A stretch of DNA of 64,000 bases from Paractinoplanes polyasparticus (lineage in GTDB: Bacteria > Actinomycetota > Actinomycetes > Mycobacteriales > Micromonosporaceae), in the NCBI RefSeq assembly GCF_019710575.1, contig NZ_JAHWFK010000015.1, forward strand, positions 62,001-126,000, written 5' to 3'. Below are positions 1 to 7,611 of the stretch, piece by piece. Each line of letters opens with the position of its first letter. Position 1 is the stretch's first letter. Under the pieces are notes generated by a model that made no database searches, had not been told where the DNA came from, and saw only the letters and a list, made by a program, of their open reading frames with translations. The position numbers were made by a program, and so were the translations under genes.

Positions 1-791
1 AACTCGCTGTCCGAGCCCGACGCCAGCTGCACGAAGCCCATCCCGAAGTAGGCGACGAGCCCCGCGCCCAGGCCGAAGCCGGGAACCAGCAGCAGGAGGC
101 GGGGGATGGTGCGGCCGGCGAGGAACGGCACCCAGCGGGGCCAGATCCGGCCCCAGCCGTGCACGAGCGCCAGCGGCAGCAACCCGCCCGCTAGCAGCAT
201 CCCGACTTCGAGCGCGATGATCGCCGGATCCTGGATCAGGCCGTCGAACCCCACCACGGCTTGGGCGGCGAAGCGGGCGGCCAGGCCGGCGACCGCCAGG
301 TAAGCGGCCCAGAAGGCGGTCCTTCTCGTTCGAGGGCCGGGCGTTCCGACCCGGCAGCACGACGGGCAGTCGCCTCGGGTGCGGCGCTGGTAGGCCGCCG
401 TGGCCAGGCCCAGGAGCACCGCACCGCCGGCGCACGCGAGACGGCTGGCCAGGGCGAGCGGGTCGAAGTGCGGCCCCGGGCTGAGCAGCAGAAGCCCGAC
501 CAGTTCCGGGAGCAGGATAGCCGCCGCCGCGACCAGAGCCCCGGCCACGGCCCACGCCGCAGCGGCCAGCAATGGCTGCCAGGTGTCCGCCCGGTACAGC
601 GCGACGGCCAGAACGCCGGCCGCCGCGCACAACGGAACGGACCACCAGCCGGTGAAGCCGACCAGATCCCAGCCGAACGGCGGAAACGAGGGCGCCGCGC
701 CGGCCGCCCAGACCGCCCGGAGTCCGCCGTAGAGAATCGCCCACCCGGCCACCGCGTAGGTGAGAGTGCGGGTTCTCGAGATCGTGTCCAT
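1..791 (-). CDS. polytopic membrane protein, C-terminus cut by window edge
   Basis: The frame is open from an ATG at 791 to the window edge, giving 263 visible residues with no stop. It is dominated by hydrophobic stretches (about residues 11-30, 50-67, 75-105, 115-133, 158-180, 190-210 and 228-256), so it is a multi-pass membrane protein. A short cytosol-like loop near residue 142 carries the Cys-rich motif CPSCC. The 5' end faces the 18-bp repeat block and the sigma gene further upstream on the same strand. I recognise no family and suggest no function. The start is the first ATG of the frame; no clear ribosome site was found. Confidence 0.7.
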   Translation of the reverse strand, partial: MDTISRTRTLTYAVAGWAILYGGLRAVWAAGAAPSFPPFGWDLVGFTGWWSVPLCAAAGVLAVALYRADTWQPLLAAAAWAVAGALVAAAAILLPELVGLLLLSPGPHFDPLALASRLACAGGAVLLGLATAAYQRRTRGDCPSCCRVGTPGPRTRRTAFWAAYLAVAGLAARFAAQAVVGFDGLIQDPAIIALEVGMLLAGGLLPLALVHGWGRIWPRWVPFLAGRTIPRLLLLVPGFGLGAGLVAYFGMGFVQLASGSDSE

Positions 792-926
792 GGGTCGAGC
801 CTCGTCGCCCGCCCCCGCGCACGGATCCCGCCGCGAGGGGAACCGCTCCCTCCCGCGAGGGAGCCGAGCGTGCCGAGCGAACTGGGCGTGCCGAGCGAGC
901 TGACCGAACTGACCGAACTGAAGGGA

Positions 927-1088
927 CTGAGCGAGCTGGACGGACTGAGCGAGCTGGACGGACTGAGCGAGCCGGGCGGACCGAGCGAGCCGGGCGGACT
1001 GAGCGAGCCGGGCGGACTGAGCGAGCCGGGCGGACTGAGCGAGCCGGGCGGACCGAGCGAGCCGGGCGAACTGAGCGAGCTGAGCGGG
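927..1088. repeat. 18-bp tandem repeat, nine units
   Basis: Nine consecutive 18-bp units follow the pattern CTGAGCGAGCCGGGCGGA, with C/T and CC/TG-type variants; the flanks from about 878 look like degenerate units. It fills most of the roughly 300-bp space (792-1098) between the sigma gene stop and the membrane-protein start. Because 18 is a multiple of three it keeps several frames open, but no frame has a start, ribosome site or gene-like sequence, so I treat it as non-coding. Confidence 0.85.
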
Positions 1089-1098
1089 CACCGCGCAG

Positions 1099-1647
1099 TC
1101 AGTGGTTCAGGAAGTCGTCGCCTAGCAGGGAGCGCAGGCGGGACAGCGCGCGGGTGTCCCGCATTTTTGCCGCTGAGACTGAGATGCCCAGGATCGAGGC
1201 CACGGTGTCGACGCTGTGGTCCTCGGCGTGGCGCAGCACCAGTACGGCCCGGTCGTCGACGGTCAGCTGGGCGAGCGCGTCGACCAAGGTGAGGTGCAGG
1301 TCGGGGGCGCCGCCGCCGTCAGCTCCGTCCGGCTGGTCGGGCATCTCGGCCAGCACGATCTCGGAGCCGCTGCGTCGCTTCTGCTGGTCGAACACCAGGT
1401 TCATCAGCACCCGGCGGCTGTAGGCGTCCAGGTTCGTGCCTGTGCGGATCCGGTTCCAGACCACGTACATCTTGGTGAAGGTCTGCTGGGTCAGATCCTG
1501 GGCGAGGTGCCAGTCCCGGCACATCAGGTACGCGCTGCGCCGCAGGCGGGTGGCCGCCGACTCCACAAAAGCCGTGAACTCCCGATCCCGGGTTGTTCTG
1601 GTCGACTGCTGTTCCGCCGGTCGGGACGCCGTCACGGTGTCCGTCAC
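1099..1647 (-). CDS. SigE-family RNA polymerase sigma factor (ECF type)
   Basis: This 182-residue protein has the two-domain layout of small ECF sigma factors. Region 2 includes LMCRDWHLAQDLTQQTF and TKMYVVWNRI, and region 4 ends in an HTH around TVASILGISVSAAKMRDTRAL. The GC-rich SigE-like subfamily is common in Micromonosporaceae and Streptomyces. The start is a GTG at 1647 that overlaps the stop of the upstream gene (GTGA), so the two are translationally coupled. The neighbour is a single-pass membrane protein, the usual setting for a membrane-held sigma regulator. Target promoters are unknown. Confidence 0.9.
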   Translation of the reverse strand: MTDTVTASRPAEQQSTRTTRDREFTAFVESAATRLRRSAYLMCRDWHLAQDLTQQTFTKMYVVWNRIRTGTNLDAYSRRVLMNLVFDQQKRRSGSEIVLAEMPDQPDGADGGGAPDLHLTLVDALAQLTVDDRAVLVLRHAEDHSVDTVASILGISVSAAKMRDTRALSRLRSLLGDDFLNH

Positions 1648-2240
1648 TGGACGCCCCCGATCGCTGCGCCGACCAAGCAGATGCGACCGACGATGTCCTG
1701 CACGCCGTCCATCGCGGCGTAGTCGGACTGGAGGGCCGTGAATTGTGCGGCGTCCACCAGGCGTACGCGGAACGACTCGGGCAGGTCCTTGGGGCTGACC
1801 GCGTCTACGAAATCCGGATTGTCCGCCCACAGCCGCCGGAATTTCTCGTACGCCGATGATCGGCTCTCGAAGACGACGGTGCCGACCCGCGGATCGTTGC
1901 CGAGAGCCGACGCCAATGCCGCCTGCTGCGGGCCGCTCGTGTCCGACTTCAGGAAGATGGCCACGTCGGTGGCGTCCCTCTGCACCGGATCGACCGAGCA
2001 CGACGGCGCAGCCGGAGGCCGCATGGCCGCCGCGACGGTCACCGCCGGCTCCGCCTGGGACGGCAGGTTCAGCCCCGCCACGATTCCCAGCACAGCCAGG
2101 ACGCCCCCGGCCGCCCCCGCCACCTGCCGGCGCCGCCGTCGCACCTGCCCGCCCCGCGCGATGGCCGCGTGCGCCATCACCGCCGGATCAGCCCCCGGAT
2201 CGTCGTCGACCGCCCGCTCGAAGTGCTCCCGCAGATCCAC
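1644..2240 (-). CDS. single-pass membrane protein with FtsX-like extracellular domain, candidate sigma regulator
   Basis: The 198 residues comprise a short charged cytosolic N-terminus (1-42, ending in RRRRRQ), one transmembrane helix (about 43-60) and an exported domain. The stretch around ESRSSAYEKFRRLWADNP, followed by LPESFRVRL, matches the FtsX extracellular-domain pattern, but the four-helix permease part of FtsX is absent. It sits upstream of, and overlaps by 4 bp, a SigE-family sigma gene, so a role as its membrane anchor or anti-sigma partner is likely (inference). I see no HRxxDH zinc motif of classical ZAS anti-sigma factors. Confidence 0.7.
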   Translation of the reverse strand: MDLREHFERAVDDDPGADPAVMAHAAIARGGQVRRRRRQVAGAAGGVLAVLGIVAGLNLPSQAEPAVTVAAAMRPPAAPSCSVDPVQRDATDVAIFLKSDTSGPQQAALASALGNDPRVGTVVFESRSSAYEKFRRLWADNPDFVDAVSPKDLPESFRVRLVDAAQFTALQSDYAAMDGVQDIVGRICLVGAAIGGVQ

Positions 2241-2362
2241 AGCCCGCTCTCCCGTCCACCCGATCAGTCCTTCAGCAGATAGGACCGGTCAGCCTCCCGA
2301 TCCGGTCACATCGTTGCCGCGCGCACGGACCAGCGCTCGCAAAACGCGTCCCGGACCACCGA

Positions 2363-2527
2363 TCAGGCGGGGGCATGCCGGCTGACGTGTCCGTGGAAGG
2401 GGTCGAGCCCGACCTCGGACCGGCGCTCGTCCGTCATGTCGATCAATTCCTGCGCCGGCCCGTCATCGGTCATGGCCGGGACGCTGGCGGTGCCGGCGAC
2501 CTCGGCGACCCGGCGTTTCCATCCCAT
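2363..2527 (-). CDS. possible small ORF of 54 residues
   Basis: The 343-bp space between the sigma operon and the VOC gene holds one small frame that looks partly gene-like: ATG at 2527, TGA at 2363, with the acidic stretch MTDDGPAQELIDMTDERRSE. No Shine-Dalgarno sequence precedes it. A TTGACA-like string lies only a few bases upstream, too close to be its -35 box. It may be a remnant of a longer gene or chance. I recognise no family. Confidence 0.25.
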   Translation of the reverse strand: MGWKRRVAEVAGTASVPAMTDDGPAQELIDMTDERRSEVGLDPFHGHVSRHAPA

Positions 2528-2583
2528 CGGCAATTGTCAATAAGGACCGGCGAAGCCCGCGGTGGCGAGCAATCCGCGGCCGG

Positions 2584-2970
2584 TCATGGATGACGTTGCA
2601 GCGGTGACGTGTCACCGACGAGCCAGAGGTGCCCGAAGGGGTCGAAGAACCCGCCCTGCCGATGCGGGCCCCACGGCATGGCGTGATTCCGCACCGGATC
2701 GTGATACTCCGCCCCCGCCGCGGCCGCCCGCTCGGCGAACTGATCCGGATTGTCGACGAAGACCTCGACCCGGGCGGTCGTGGTGCCGGCCGAAACGGGC
2801 GTGGCCCACCGATTCTTCGCCGGCTCGGCCAGGAAGAACGGCGCGCCCTCGATCTCCAGCCCGATCACCGACCCTAGGTTCCACAGCTCCACGGCGCCTA
2901 GAGCCCGCTGATACCAGGCCGACGCCGCCGCGGCATCCGGCACCGCGACCATGACTGAAATAGTGGTCAT
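2584..2970 (-). CDS. VOC/glyoxalase-fold protein (PhnB-like)
   Basis: This 128-residue protein has the beta-alpha-beta-beta-beta halves of the vicinal-oxygen-chelate fold: an N-terminal ISVMVAVPDAAAASAWYQRA and a C-terminal FFDPFGHLWLVGD, the signature of the PhnB/YycE-like group. Such proteins bind a metal or small hydrophobic ligand and act in detoxification or antibiotic binding; the substrate here cannot be told. I chose the ATG at 2970 (MTTISV); a GTG three codons upstream is also in frame. It stands alone, pointing away from the TetR region. Confidence 0.85.
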   Translation of the reverse strand: MTTISVMVAVPDAAAASAWYQRALGAVELWNLGSVIGLEIEGAPFFLAEPAKNRWATPVSAGTTTARVEVFVDNPDQFAERAAAAGAEYHDPVRNHAMPWGPHRQGGFFDPFGHLWLVGDTSPLQRHP

Positions 2971-3047
2971 CGGCCGCACGATACGCGCCTTCGGTTCGCC
3001 TGCCGGTCCGTTCCTTTGCGATCAGTGGCAGGCAGTGAGTCCGGGTT

Positions 3048-3482
3048 TCAGTCTGCGAACAGCCGCTCATGAAATTCCGGTAGACGATCGACAAGACCGC
3101 GAAGCTCCGTCGCGAACACGTCAATCTGCGGCCGGATCGCCGCTGCGCCTCGTTGCCGGGTGATGCTGCGCAATCTCGCGGCTGTCGCCCGGTCCTGCGC
3201 ATCCCCGTCGTCCAGTGCGAGCGTCAAGATCACGCGCATCCGCCGGCCGTCATGCCGGTAGTAGCCGGGCGGCCGCTTGCCGTTCACGGTCCGGCCCGGC
3301 AGCACAAGGGCACCCTGATCCCACCAGTCGAGTTCCACCTCGACGGTGGTCGATCCAATGACGTAGATGAGGACGCTGCGCCACGGTCTGTCGTCCACGA
3401 TCGCCGCTCGTCCTGCGAGAGGTTCGATGAACTTGAATGATTCCCGAGCGTACTCCAGTAGTGATGATCGATAATCTTCCAT
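3048..3482 (-). CDS. hypothetical protein, 144 residues
   Basis: The protein runs from MEDYRSSLLEYARESF to a charged C-terminus ending in FHERLFAD. It looks like a soluble alpha/beta protein (alternating VLIYVIGSTTVEVELDWWD and helix-forming ATAARLRSITRQRG). No catalytic motif stands out and I do not recognise the family. The start is the ATG at 3482. The gene lies 41 bp downstream of the TetR gene on the same strand and could be read through from it, which would give it the same control. Confidence 0.65.
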   Translation of the reverse strand: MEDYRSSLLEYARESFKFIEPLAGRAAIVDDRPWRSVLIYVIGSTTVEVELDWWDQGALVLPGRTVNGKRPPGYYRHDGRRMRVILTLALDDGDAQDRATAARLRSITRQRGAAAIRPQIDVFATELRGLVDRLPEFHERLFAD

Positions 3483-3523
3483 GCCGTGCGCCCTTTCCGG
3501 ACGAGTTCGGGTAACGCAAGGCG

Positions 3524-4108
3524 TCAGGGCGAATCTCGGGCCAGCAGGCCGTCGACGAGGAGCTGGAGCATGCGGGAGGCCTGGTCGACGTCGGCGGCGG
3601 CGAGCATGATGCCGGCCATGCTGGCCGAGACGTCGGGTGGGTGGATGTCGGTGCGCAGGGTGCCGTCGGCTCGGCCGGCCTCGAGGAGGGTGGCGATGGC
3701 GCCGTTCAGGTGTTCGCGGGTGTTGCCGGAGGTGATGGCGCCGCTGGCTATTACGGCTCGCAGGGCTTCGGCCATGCCGTGCTTGGTGGCTACGAACTCC
3801 TGGTAGCGGCGCATCCATTCGCGCAGCGCCTCGGGTGGGGAATGGTCGGCCAGCAGCGTCGGGGCCAGGGCGGAGAGGCGGGTCAGTTCGCTGCGGTAGA
3901 CCTCTTCGACCAGAGCTTCCCGTGAGGGGAAGTTCCGGTAGAGCGTGCCGACGCCGACGCCGGCCTCGTGCGCGATGGTCTCGATCTTCACGGGGTCGGG
4001 GCCCGTGGTGAAGGCGCGCGTCGCTGCCTCGATGATGCGCTCGCGGTTGCGCCGGGCGTCTTTGCGCGCGCCGGGACGCCGCTCGGTGTCGGAAACCGGA
4101 ATCACCAC
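3524..4108 (-). CDS. TetR-family transcriptional repressor
   Basis: In this 194-residue protein the N-terminal HTH is clear: RIIEAATRAFTTGPDPVKIETIAHEAGVG followed by TLYRNFPSREALVEEVY, the TetR recognition helix. The C-terminal ligand domain is typical of the TetR_C group that carries a GAITSGNTREHL-like segment. It is divergent from an aldo/keto reductase gene. Two 20-bp palindromes lie in the shared 93-bp spacer, the nearer only 10 bp from this gene's GTG start, so it very likely represses both itself and the reductase. The inducer is unknown. Confidence 0.92.
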   Translation of the reverse strand: MVIPVSDTERRPGARKDARRNRERIIEAATRAFTTGPDPVKIETIAHEAGVGVGTLYRNFPSREALVEEVYRSELTRLSALAPTLLADHSPPEALREWMRRYQEFVATKHGMAEALRAVIASGAITSGNTREHLNGAIATLLEAGRADGTLRTDIHPPDVSASMAGIMLAAADVDQASRMLQLLVDGLLARDSP

Positions 4109-4118
4109 CCCTGGAGTG

Positions 4119-4138
4119 AAGCGGAATCGATTCCGCTT
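4119..4138. promoter_or_regulatory. palindromic operator 1 for the TetR regulator
   Basis: AAGCGGAATCGATTCCGCTT is a perfect 20-bp palindrome in the divergent spacer, 10 bp upstream of the TetR start. Its near-copy lies with its centre 41 bp away, about four helical turns, so dimers on both sites would sit on the same face of the DNA. Confidence 0.85.
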
Positions 4139-4159
4139 CTGTTATGGTCGGGTCGAGGT

Positions 4160-4179
4160 AAGCGGAATCGGTTCCGCTT
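4160..4179. promoter_or_regulatory. palindromic operator 2 for the TetR regulator
   Basis: AAGCGGAATCGGTTCCGCTT has the same arms as operator 1 with one centre change. It ends 22 bp before the reductase ATG, where a bound repressor would block initiation at that gene. Confidence 0.85.
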
Positions 4180-4201
4180 GCGGCCATCCTAGGGGGTCAT
4201 C

Positions 4202-5056
4202 ATGAGCATGCGCGGGAAGCTCGGCCAGTACGACGTGCTGCGCGTCGGTTACGGCGCCATGCAACTGGAACACGCCGACCGGGGCGACGCCGTCACGATT
4301 CTGCGCCGGGCGGTCGAGCTCGGCGTCGACCACCTCGACACAGCCCAGTTCTACGGGCCGGGCACGGTCAACGAGCTGATCCGGGAGGCCCTGCACCCGT
4401 ATGGCGAGGGACTGCGGATCGCCACCAAGGTCGGGGCGGTCATCCATCCGACCGAGCGGCTGGCCGCCGCCCAGAAGCCGGCCGAGCTGCGGGCCGCGGT
4501 CGAGCAGAACCTGCGCACCCTGGGCGTCGATCAGGTCGCTGTCGTCAATCTGCGCCGGGCCGACGTGTCGCCGGGAATCATCGCTTCCGGTGATCAGTCC
4601 GTCGACCTCGACAGCCAGCTGGCCGAGCTGATTGCGCTGCGCGACGAGGGCAAAATTGGCGGGATCGGGTTGAGCCATGTCAGCCTGGACCAACTGCGGC
4701 AGGCGCTTCCGGCCGGCATCGTCTGCGTGCAGAATCTCTACAATGTGCTCACCCGCGAGCACGAGGACGTGCTTGTCGAGTGCGCCGCACGGGGCATCGC
4801 CTGGGTGCCGTACTTCCCGCTGGGATCGGCCTTCGACCGCATCCCCAGCGTCACCGCGCACCCGGTGGTCGTCGCTCAGGCGGAGCGCCTCGGCATCACC
4901 CCGGCTCAGGTGGGGCTGGCCTGGCTGCTCGGGCACAGCCCGGCCACGCTGCTGATCCCGGGCACCCGCGACCTCGGCCACCTGGCCGACAACGTCGCCG
5001 TCACCCGCATCGAACTCGACCGCGAAGCCACGGAGGCACTGGACGCATTGGCATGA
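4202..5056 (+). CDS. aldo/keto reductase
   Basis: This is a 284-residue (beta/alpha)8 oxidoreductase expected to use NADPH to reduce an aldehyde or ketone. Visible family residues are the Asp and Tyr of DHLDTAQFYG and the Lys of RIATKVGA. The usual catalytic His (LLH motif) is replaced: the strand reads VAVVNLRRAD, with Arg at the His place. The C-terminal LLIPGTRDLGHLADN is the cofactor-phosphate site. The ATG has a good ribosome site (AGGGGG, 5 nt away). It is divergent from, and probably repressed by, the TetR gene, which suggests a role in handling a toxic carbonyl compound. Confidence 0.92.
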   Translation: MSMRGKLGQYDVLRVGYGAMQLEHADRGDAVTILRRAVELGVDHLDTAQFYGPGTVNELIREALHPYGEGLRIATKVGAVIHPTERLAAAQKPAELRAAVEQNLRTLGVDQVAVVNLRRADVSPGIIASGDQSVDLDSQLAELIALRDEGKIGGIGLSHVSLDQLRQALPAGIVCVQNLYNVLTREHEDVLVECAARGIAWVPYFPLGSAFDRIPSVTAHPVVVAQAERLGITPAQVGLAWLLGHSPATLLIPGTRDLGHLADNVAVTRIELDREATEALDALA

Positions 5057-5058
5057 AG

Positions 5059-5140
5059 ATGCGCGCCGCGTGAGGATGCGCGCCGCGTGAGGATGCGCGC
5101 CGCGTGAGGATGCGCGCCGCGTGAGGATGCGCGCCGCGTT
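5059..5140. repeat. 17-bp tandem repeat, five units
   Basis: Five head-to-tail copies of ATGCGCGCCGCGTGAGG begin three bases after the reductase stop; the last copy is incomplete. A 17-bp period shifts frame each unit and TGA recurs, so it is not coding. Confidence 0.9.
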
Positions 5141-5345
5141 ACGGCGGGCGGGTTGTGCGTGAAGGCCTCGCGTCGCGTTGCGGCGGGCGGATGGGTATCT
5201 CGCGCCGCGTTGCTGCGAGCAGGCGGCGCGTGAGGAGCCCGTGCCCTGTTGCGGCGAACAGGGGCGGGCGAGGACCCCGTGCCGTGTTGCGGCGGGTGGG
5301 CGGCGGATGAGGACCCGCGCAGCATCACGGCAGGCGGGCGGCGGG
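5141..5345. repeat. degenerate repeat of about 38 bp, roughly six units
   Basis: The stretch between the 17-bp array and the next gene is built of imperfect units with the core GCCGYGTTGCGGCGGGCGG, often followed by TGAGGACCC. No gene-like frame runs through it. It fills the convergent space between the reductase and the decarboxylase-like gene and probably grew by slippage or unequal exchange. Confidence 0.7.
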
Positions 5346-5348
5346 CGG

Positions 5349-6065
5349 TCAGACCTCGGTGAACTCGCCGAGCGGGCCGTGGAGGCGGTCGGCGTGGACG
5401 GTCAGGAACGGCTTGCGGGTCATGCCGAGGGCCTTCATGCGGGTGGCCATCGGGTGATCGTCGTCCAGGCGTACGCGGAAAGCGCCCCGCCCCAGACGCG
5501 CCCCCGACAGCTGCATCGGCACCTGGCCGCGCAGCAGGCGCCCGGCCTGGGCACCATGGTCGAGATAGGACCAGGCCGGCAACGCGGCCTGCACGGCGAA
5601 CGGCAGCCGCACCCGGCCGTGGCGGAAGGACGCGCGCACGACCTCGGTGACGCGGTCGCGCACCACGACGTCGGTCTCCATCTTCGAGAAGCGCAGGTCG
5701 GCGTCCATCAACCACTTCGGCAGGGCCCAGAAGTTCTGGCCGGCCTCGCGGGTGAAGGCGCCCGTGACCGGCAGGTCGACCAGGTGCAGGCCGGGCGGGC
5801 CGGACGGGCCGCGCACGAGCAGGCCCACGCCCACCTCGTCGTACGACTTGAGGGCGAACTCGTCGTAGTGGATGCACATGATCATGGTGATGGCGCGGCC
5901 GAACACCGAGAACGGGCGCAGCGGGGTGCCGGCCAGCACCGAACGGGCCTGTTCGGACCGGGTCGTGAAGACGGCGGCGGTGAACCGGGCCGACGTGATC
6001 TGCACCGGGAGGGTGACTTTCTCGCCCTGCAGGGTCCACACACCGTCGCCGATCCGTTCCGCCAT
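5349..6065 (-). CDS. acetoacetate decarboxylase family protein
   Basis: The 238-residue protein has the ADC-family fold. Recognisable parts are PFSVFGRAITMIMCIHYDEF, LVRGPSGPPGLHLVDLPVT, and NFWALPKWLMDADLRF, which holds the PK(W/F) segment near the Schiff-base region of true decarboxylases. True ADC carries a Lys pair that I cannot place here, so it may be one of the enzymes of this fold that act on other beta-keto or enol acids. It faces the transhydrogenase operon across 59 bp. The start is the ATG at 6065. Confidence 0.8.
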   Translation of the reverse strand: MAERIGDGVWTLQGEKVTLPVQITSARFTAAVFTTRSEQARSVLAGTPLRPFSVFGRAITMIMCIHYDEFALKSYDEVGVGLLVRGPSGPPGLHLVDLPVTGAFTREAGQNFWALPKWLMDADLRFSKMETDVVVRDRVTEVVRASFRHGRVRLPFAVQAALPAWSYLDHGAQAGRLLRGQVPMQLSGARLGRGAFRVRLDDDHPMATRMKALGMTRKPFLTVHADRLHGPLGEFTEV

Positions 6066-6124
6066 GCGGCGACCCTACCGTCCGGCGGGTGGCCGGGCCG
6101 AGCCTGAAGTGGTAGGGCTTCGGT

Positions 6125-7330
6125 ATGTCGATGACGACAGTGGGAGTCCTGCGCGAGACCGCCGGCCGCGAACGCCGCGTGGCGCTGACCCCGGACGGCG
6201 TCGCCCGCCTGCGGCGCGGCGGCGAGTTCCGGGTGCTGGTCGAGACGGGCGCGGGCCGCCCGGCCTGGTTCGACGACCGGGCGTACGCCGAGGCGGGCGC
6301 CGAGATCGGGTCGAGACAACAGGTGTACGACGAGAGCGAGGTGCTGCTGGTCGTGCGGCCGCCCGACGATGTGGCCGCGGTCCCGCCCGGCCGCATCCTG
6401 ATCGGGTTGCTCGATCCGCTCGGCGACCCCGCGCTGGCCGAGATGCTGGCCGACCAGGGAGTCACCGCGATCAGCCTCGACCTGCTGCCGCGCACGCTGA
6501 GCCGGGCCCAGCCGATGGACGCGCTCACCTCTCAGGCCAATGTGGCCGGTTACAAGGCCGCGCTGCTGGCCGCCGAGGCGTACGGCGGGTTCTTCCCCAT
6601 GCTGGTCACGGCGGCCGGCACGACGCGGCCGGCCCAGGTGCTCGTGCTGGGCGCGGGCGTCGCCGGGCTGCAGGCCCTGGCGACCGCGCGGCGGCTGGGG
6701 GCGCAGGTCACCGGGTACGACGTCCGCGAGGCAGCCCGGGCCGACATCGCCTCCACCGGCGCCGCCGTGCTCGAGCTCGGCAGCGGCCAGAACACCGACG
6801 ACGGGTACGCCCGGCAGCTCGGCGACGACGAGGCGGCGCGGCAGCTGTCGGCGCTGACCGCGGCCGTGCCCCGGTTCGACGTGGTGATCACGACCGCGAA
6901 GGTGCCGGGCGGCCGCTCGCCGTTGCTGGTCTCCGACGAGGCCCTGGCCGCGATGAAGCCGGGCTCGGTGGTGATCGACCTCGGCGGCAATGTGGCCGGG
7001 GCGGCGGCCGACACCCGGGCCGTGACCGACCACGGCGTCACGGTGATCGGCGCGCCCAATCTGGCCTCGACCGTGCCGGTGGCGGCTTCCACCGCGTACG
7101 CGCGAAATGTCGTGGCCCTTCTCGGCAGTCTCCTGCCCGACGGCCGTCTGCCCAGCGACAGCACCGACGAGGTCCTCGCAGCGGTGCTGGTCACGCACGA
7201 CGGCGAGGTCGTGCACCCCCGCCTGCGCGACGTCCAAGTGGGCGGCGTTGATGAGCGCGACGCTCAAGTGCGCGGCGTTCATGAGCGCGACTTCCAAGAG
7301 AGCGACGTTCAGAAGAAGGAGACCCGATGA
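6125..7330 (+). CDS. pntAA: NAD(P) transhydrogenase subunit alpha part 1, NAD-binding
   Basis: This 401-residue domain I binds NAD(H) and passes hydride to the NADP-binding subunit of the proton-pumping transhydrogenase. It opens with VGVLRETAGRERRVALTP and carries the Rossmann motif VLGAGVAGLQALATARRLGA and the mobile-loop region near VPVAASTAYARNVVALL. An odd C-terminal tail after about residue 360 is made of a 10-residue repeat (Q-V-x-G-V-x-E-R-D) encoded by 30-bp DNA repeats. The start at 6125 has no ribosome site and a TAGGGC-like -10 six bases before it, so it may be leaderless. It overlaps pntAB by ATGA. Confidence 0.93.
   Translation: MSMTTVGVLRETAGRERRVALTPDGVARLRRGGEFRVLVETGAGRPAWFDDRAYAEAGAEIGSRQQVYDESEVLLVVRPPDDVAAVPPGRILIGLLDPLGDPALAEMLADQGVTAISLDLLPRTLSRAQPMDALTSQANVAGYKAALLAAEAYGGFFPMLVTAAGTTRPAQVLVLGAGVAGLQALATARRLGAQVTGYDVREAARADIASTGAAVLELGSGQNTDDGYARQLGDDEAARQLSALTAAVPRFDVVITTAKVPGGRSPLLVSDEALAAMKPGSVVIDLGGNVAGAAADTRAVTDHGVTVIGAPNLASTVPVAASTAYARNVVALLGSLLPDGRLPSDSTDEVLAAVLVTHDGEVVHPRLRDVQVGGVDERDAQVRGVHERDFQESDVQKKETR
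7227..7312 (+). repeat. 30-bp repeat in the 3' end of pntAA
   Basis: Two close units (7227-7256 and 7257-7286) and a third degenerate one share the GCGAC...CAAGTG.GCGGCGTT.ATGAGC pattern. They encode DVQVGGVDER-DAQVRGVHER-type repeats just before the stop, extending the protein beyond the usual end of the family. Confidence 0.8.
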
Positions 7331-7611
7331 GCCCGCTGCTGCTGGCCGACCTGACCGTCTTCACGCTCGGACTGCTCGTCGGCTTCGAGGTGATCAGCAA
7401 GGTGCCGGCCACCCTGCACACGCCGCTGATGTCCGGGGCCAACGCCATCCACGGGGTGGTGCTGGTCGGCGTCATGCTGCTGGCCGCCACCATCTCGACC
7501 CCGGCCGGCTACGCGCTGCTGACCGTGGCCGCCTTCTTCGCCGCCATGAACGTGGCCGGCGGCTACGTCGTCACCGACCGCATGCTCGCCATGTTCCGGA
7601 GCCGGTCGTGA
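7327..7611 (+). CDS. pntAB: NAD(P) transhydrogenase subunit alpha part 2, membrane
   Basis: This 94-residue membrane subunit has three helices (about 5-22, 37-55 and 60-80) and the conserved stretch GFEVISKVPATLHTPLMSGANAIHG, typical of the separate PntA2/PntAB chain found where PntA is split. It contributes the domain II helices for proton transfer. The start codon overlaps the pntAA stop (ATGA) and its own stop overlaps the pntB GTG (GTGA), so the three genes are translationally coupled. Confidence 0.95.
   Translation: MSPLLLADLTVFTLGLLVGFEVISKVPATLHTPLMSGANAIHGVVLVGVMLLAATISTPAGYALLTVAAFFAAMNVAGGYVVTDRMLAMFRSRS

Noticed and set aside
261..1292. Long plus-strand frame through the 18-bp repeat giving SELDGLSEPGG-type repeats
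   Set aside because: It crosses two real minus-strand genes, has no ribosome site and is open only because the repeat is a multiple of three.
5059..5345. CRISPR-like array
   Set aside because: Units are contiguous with no unique spacers and no cas genes occur in the window.
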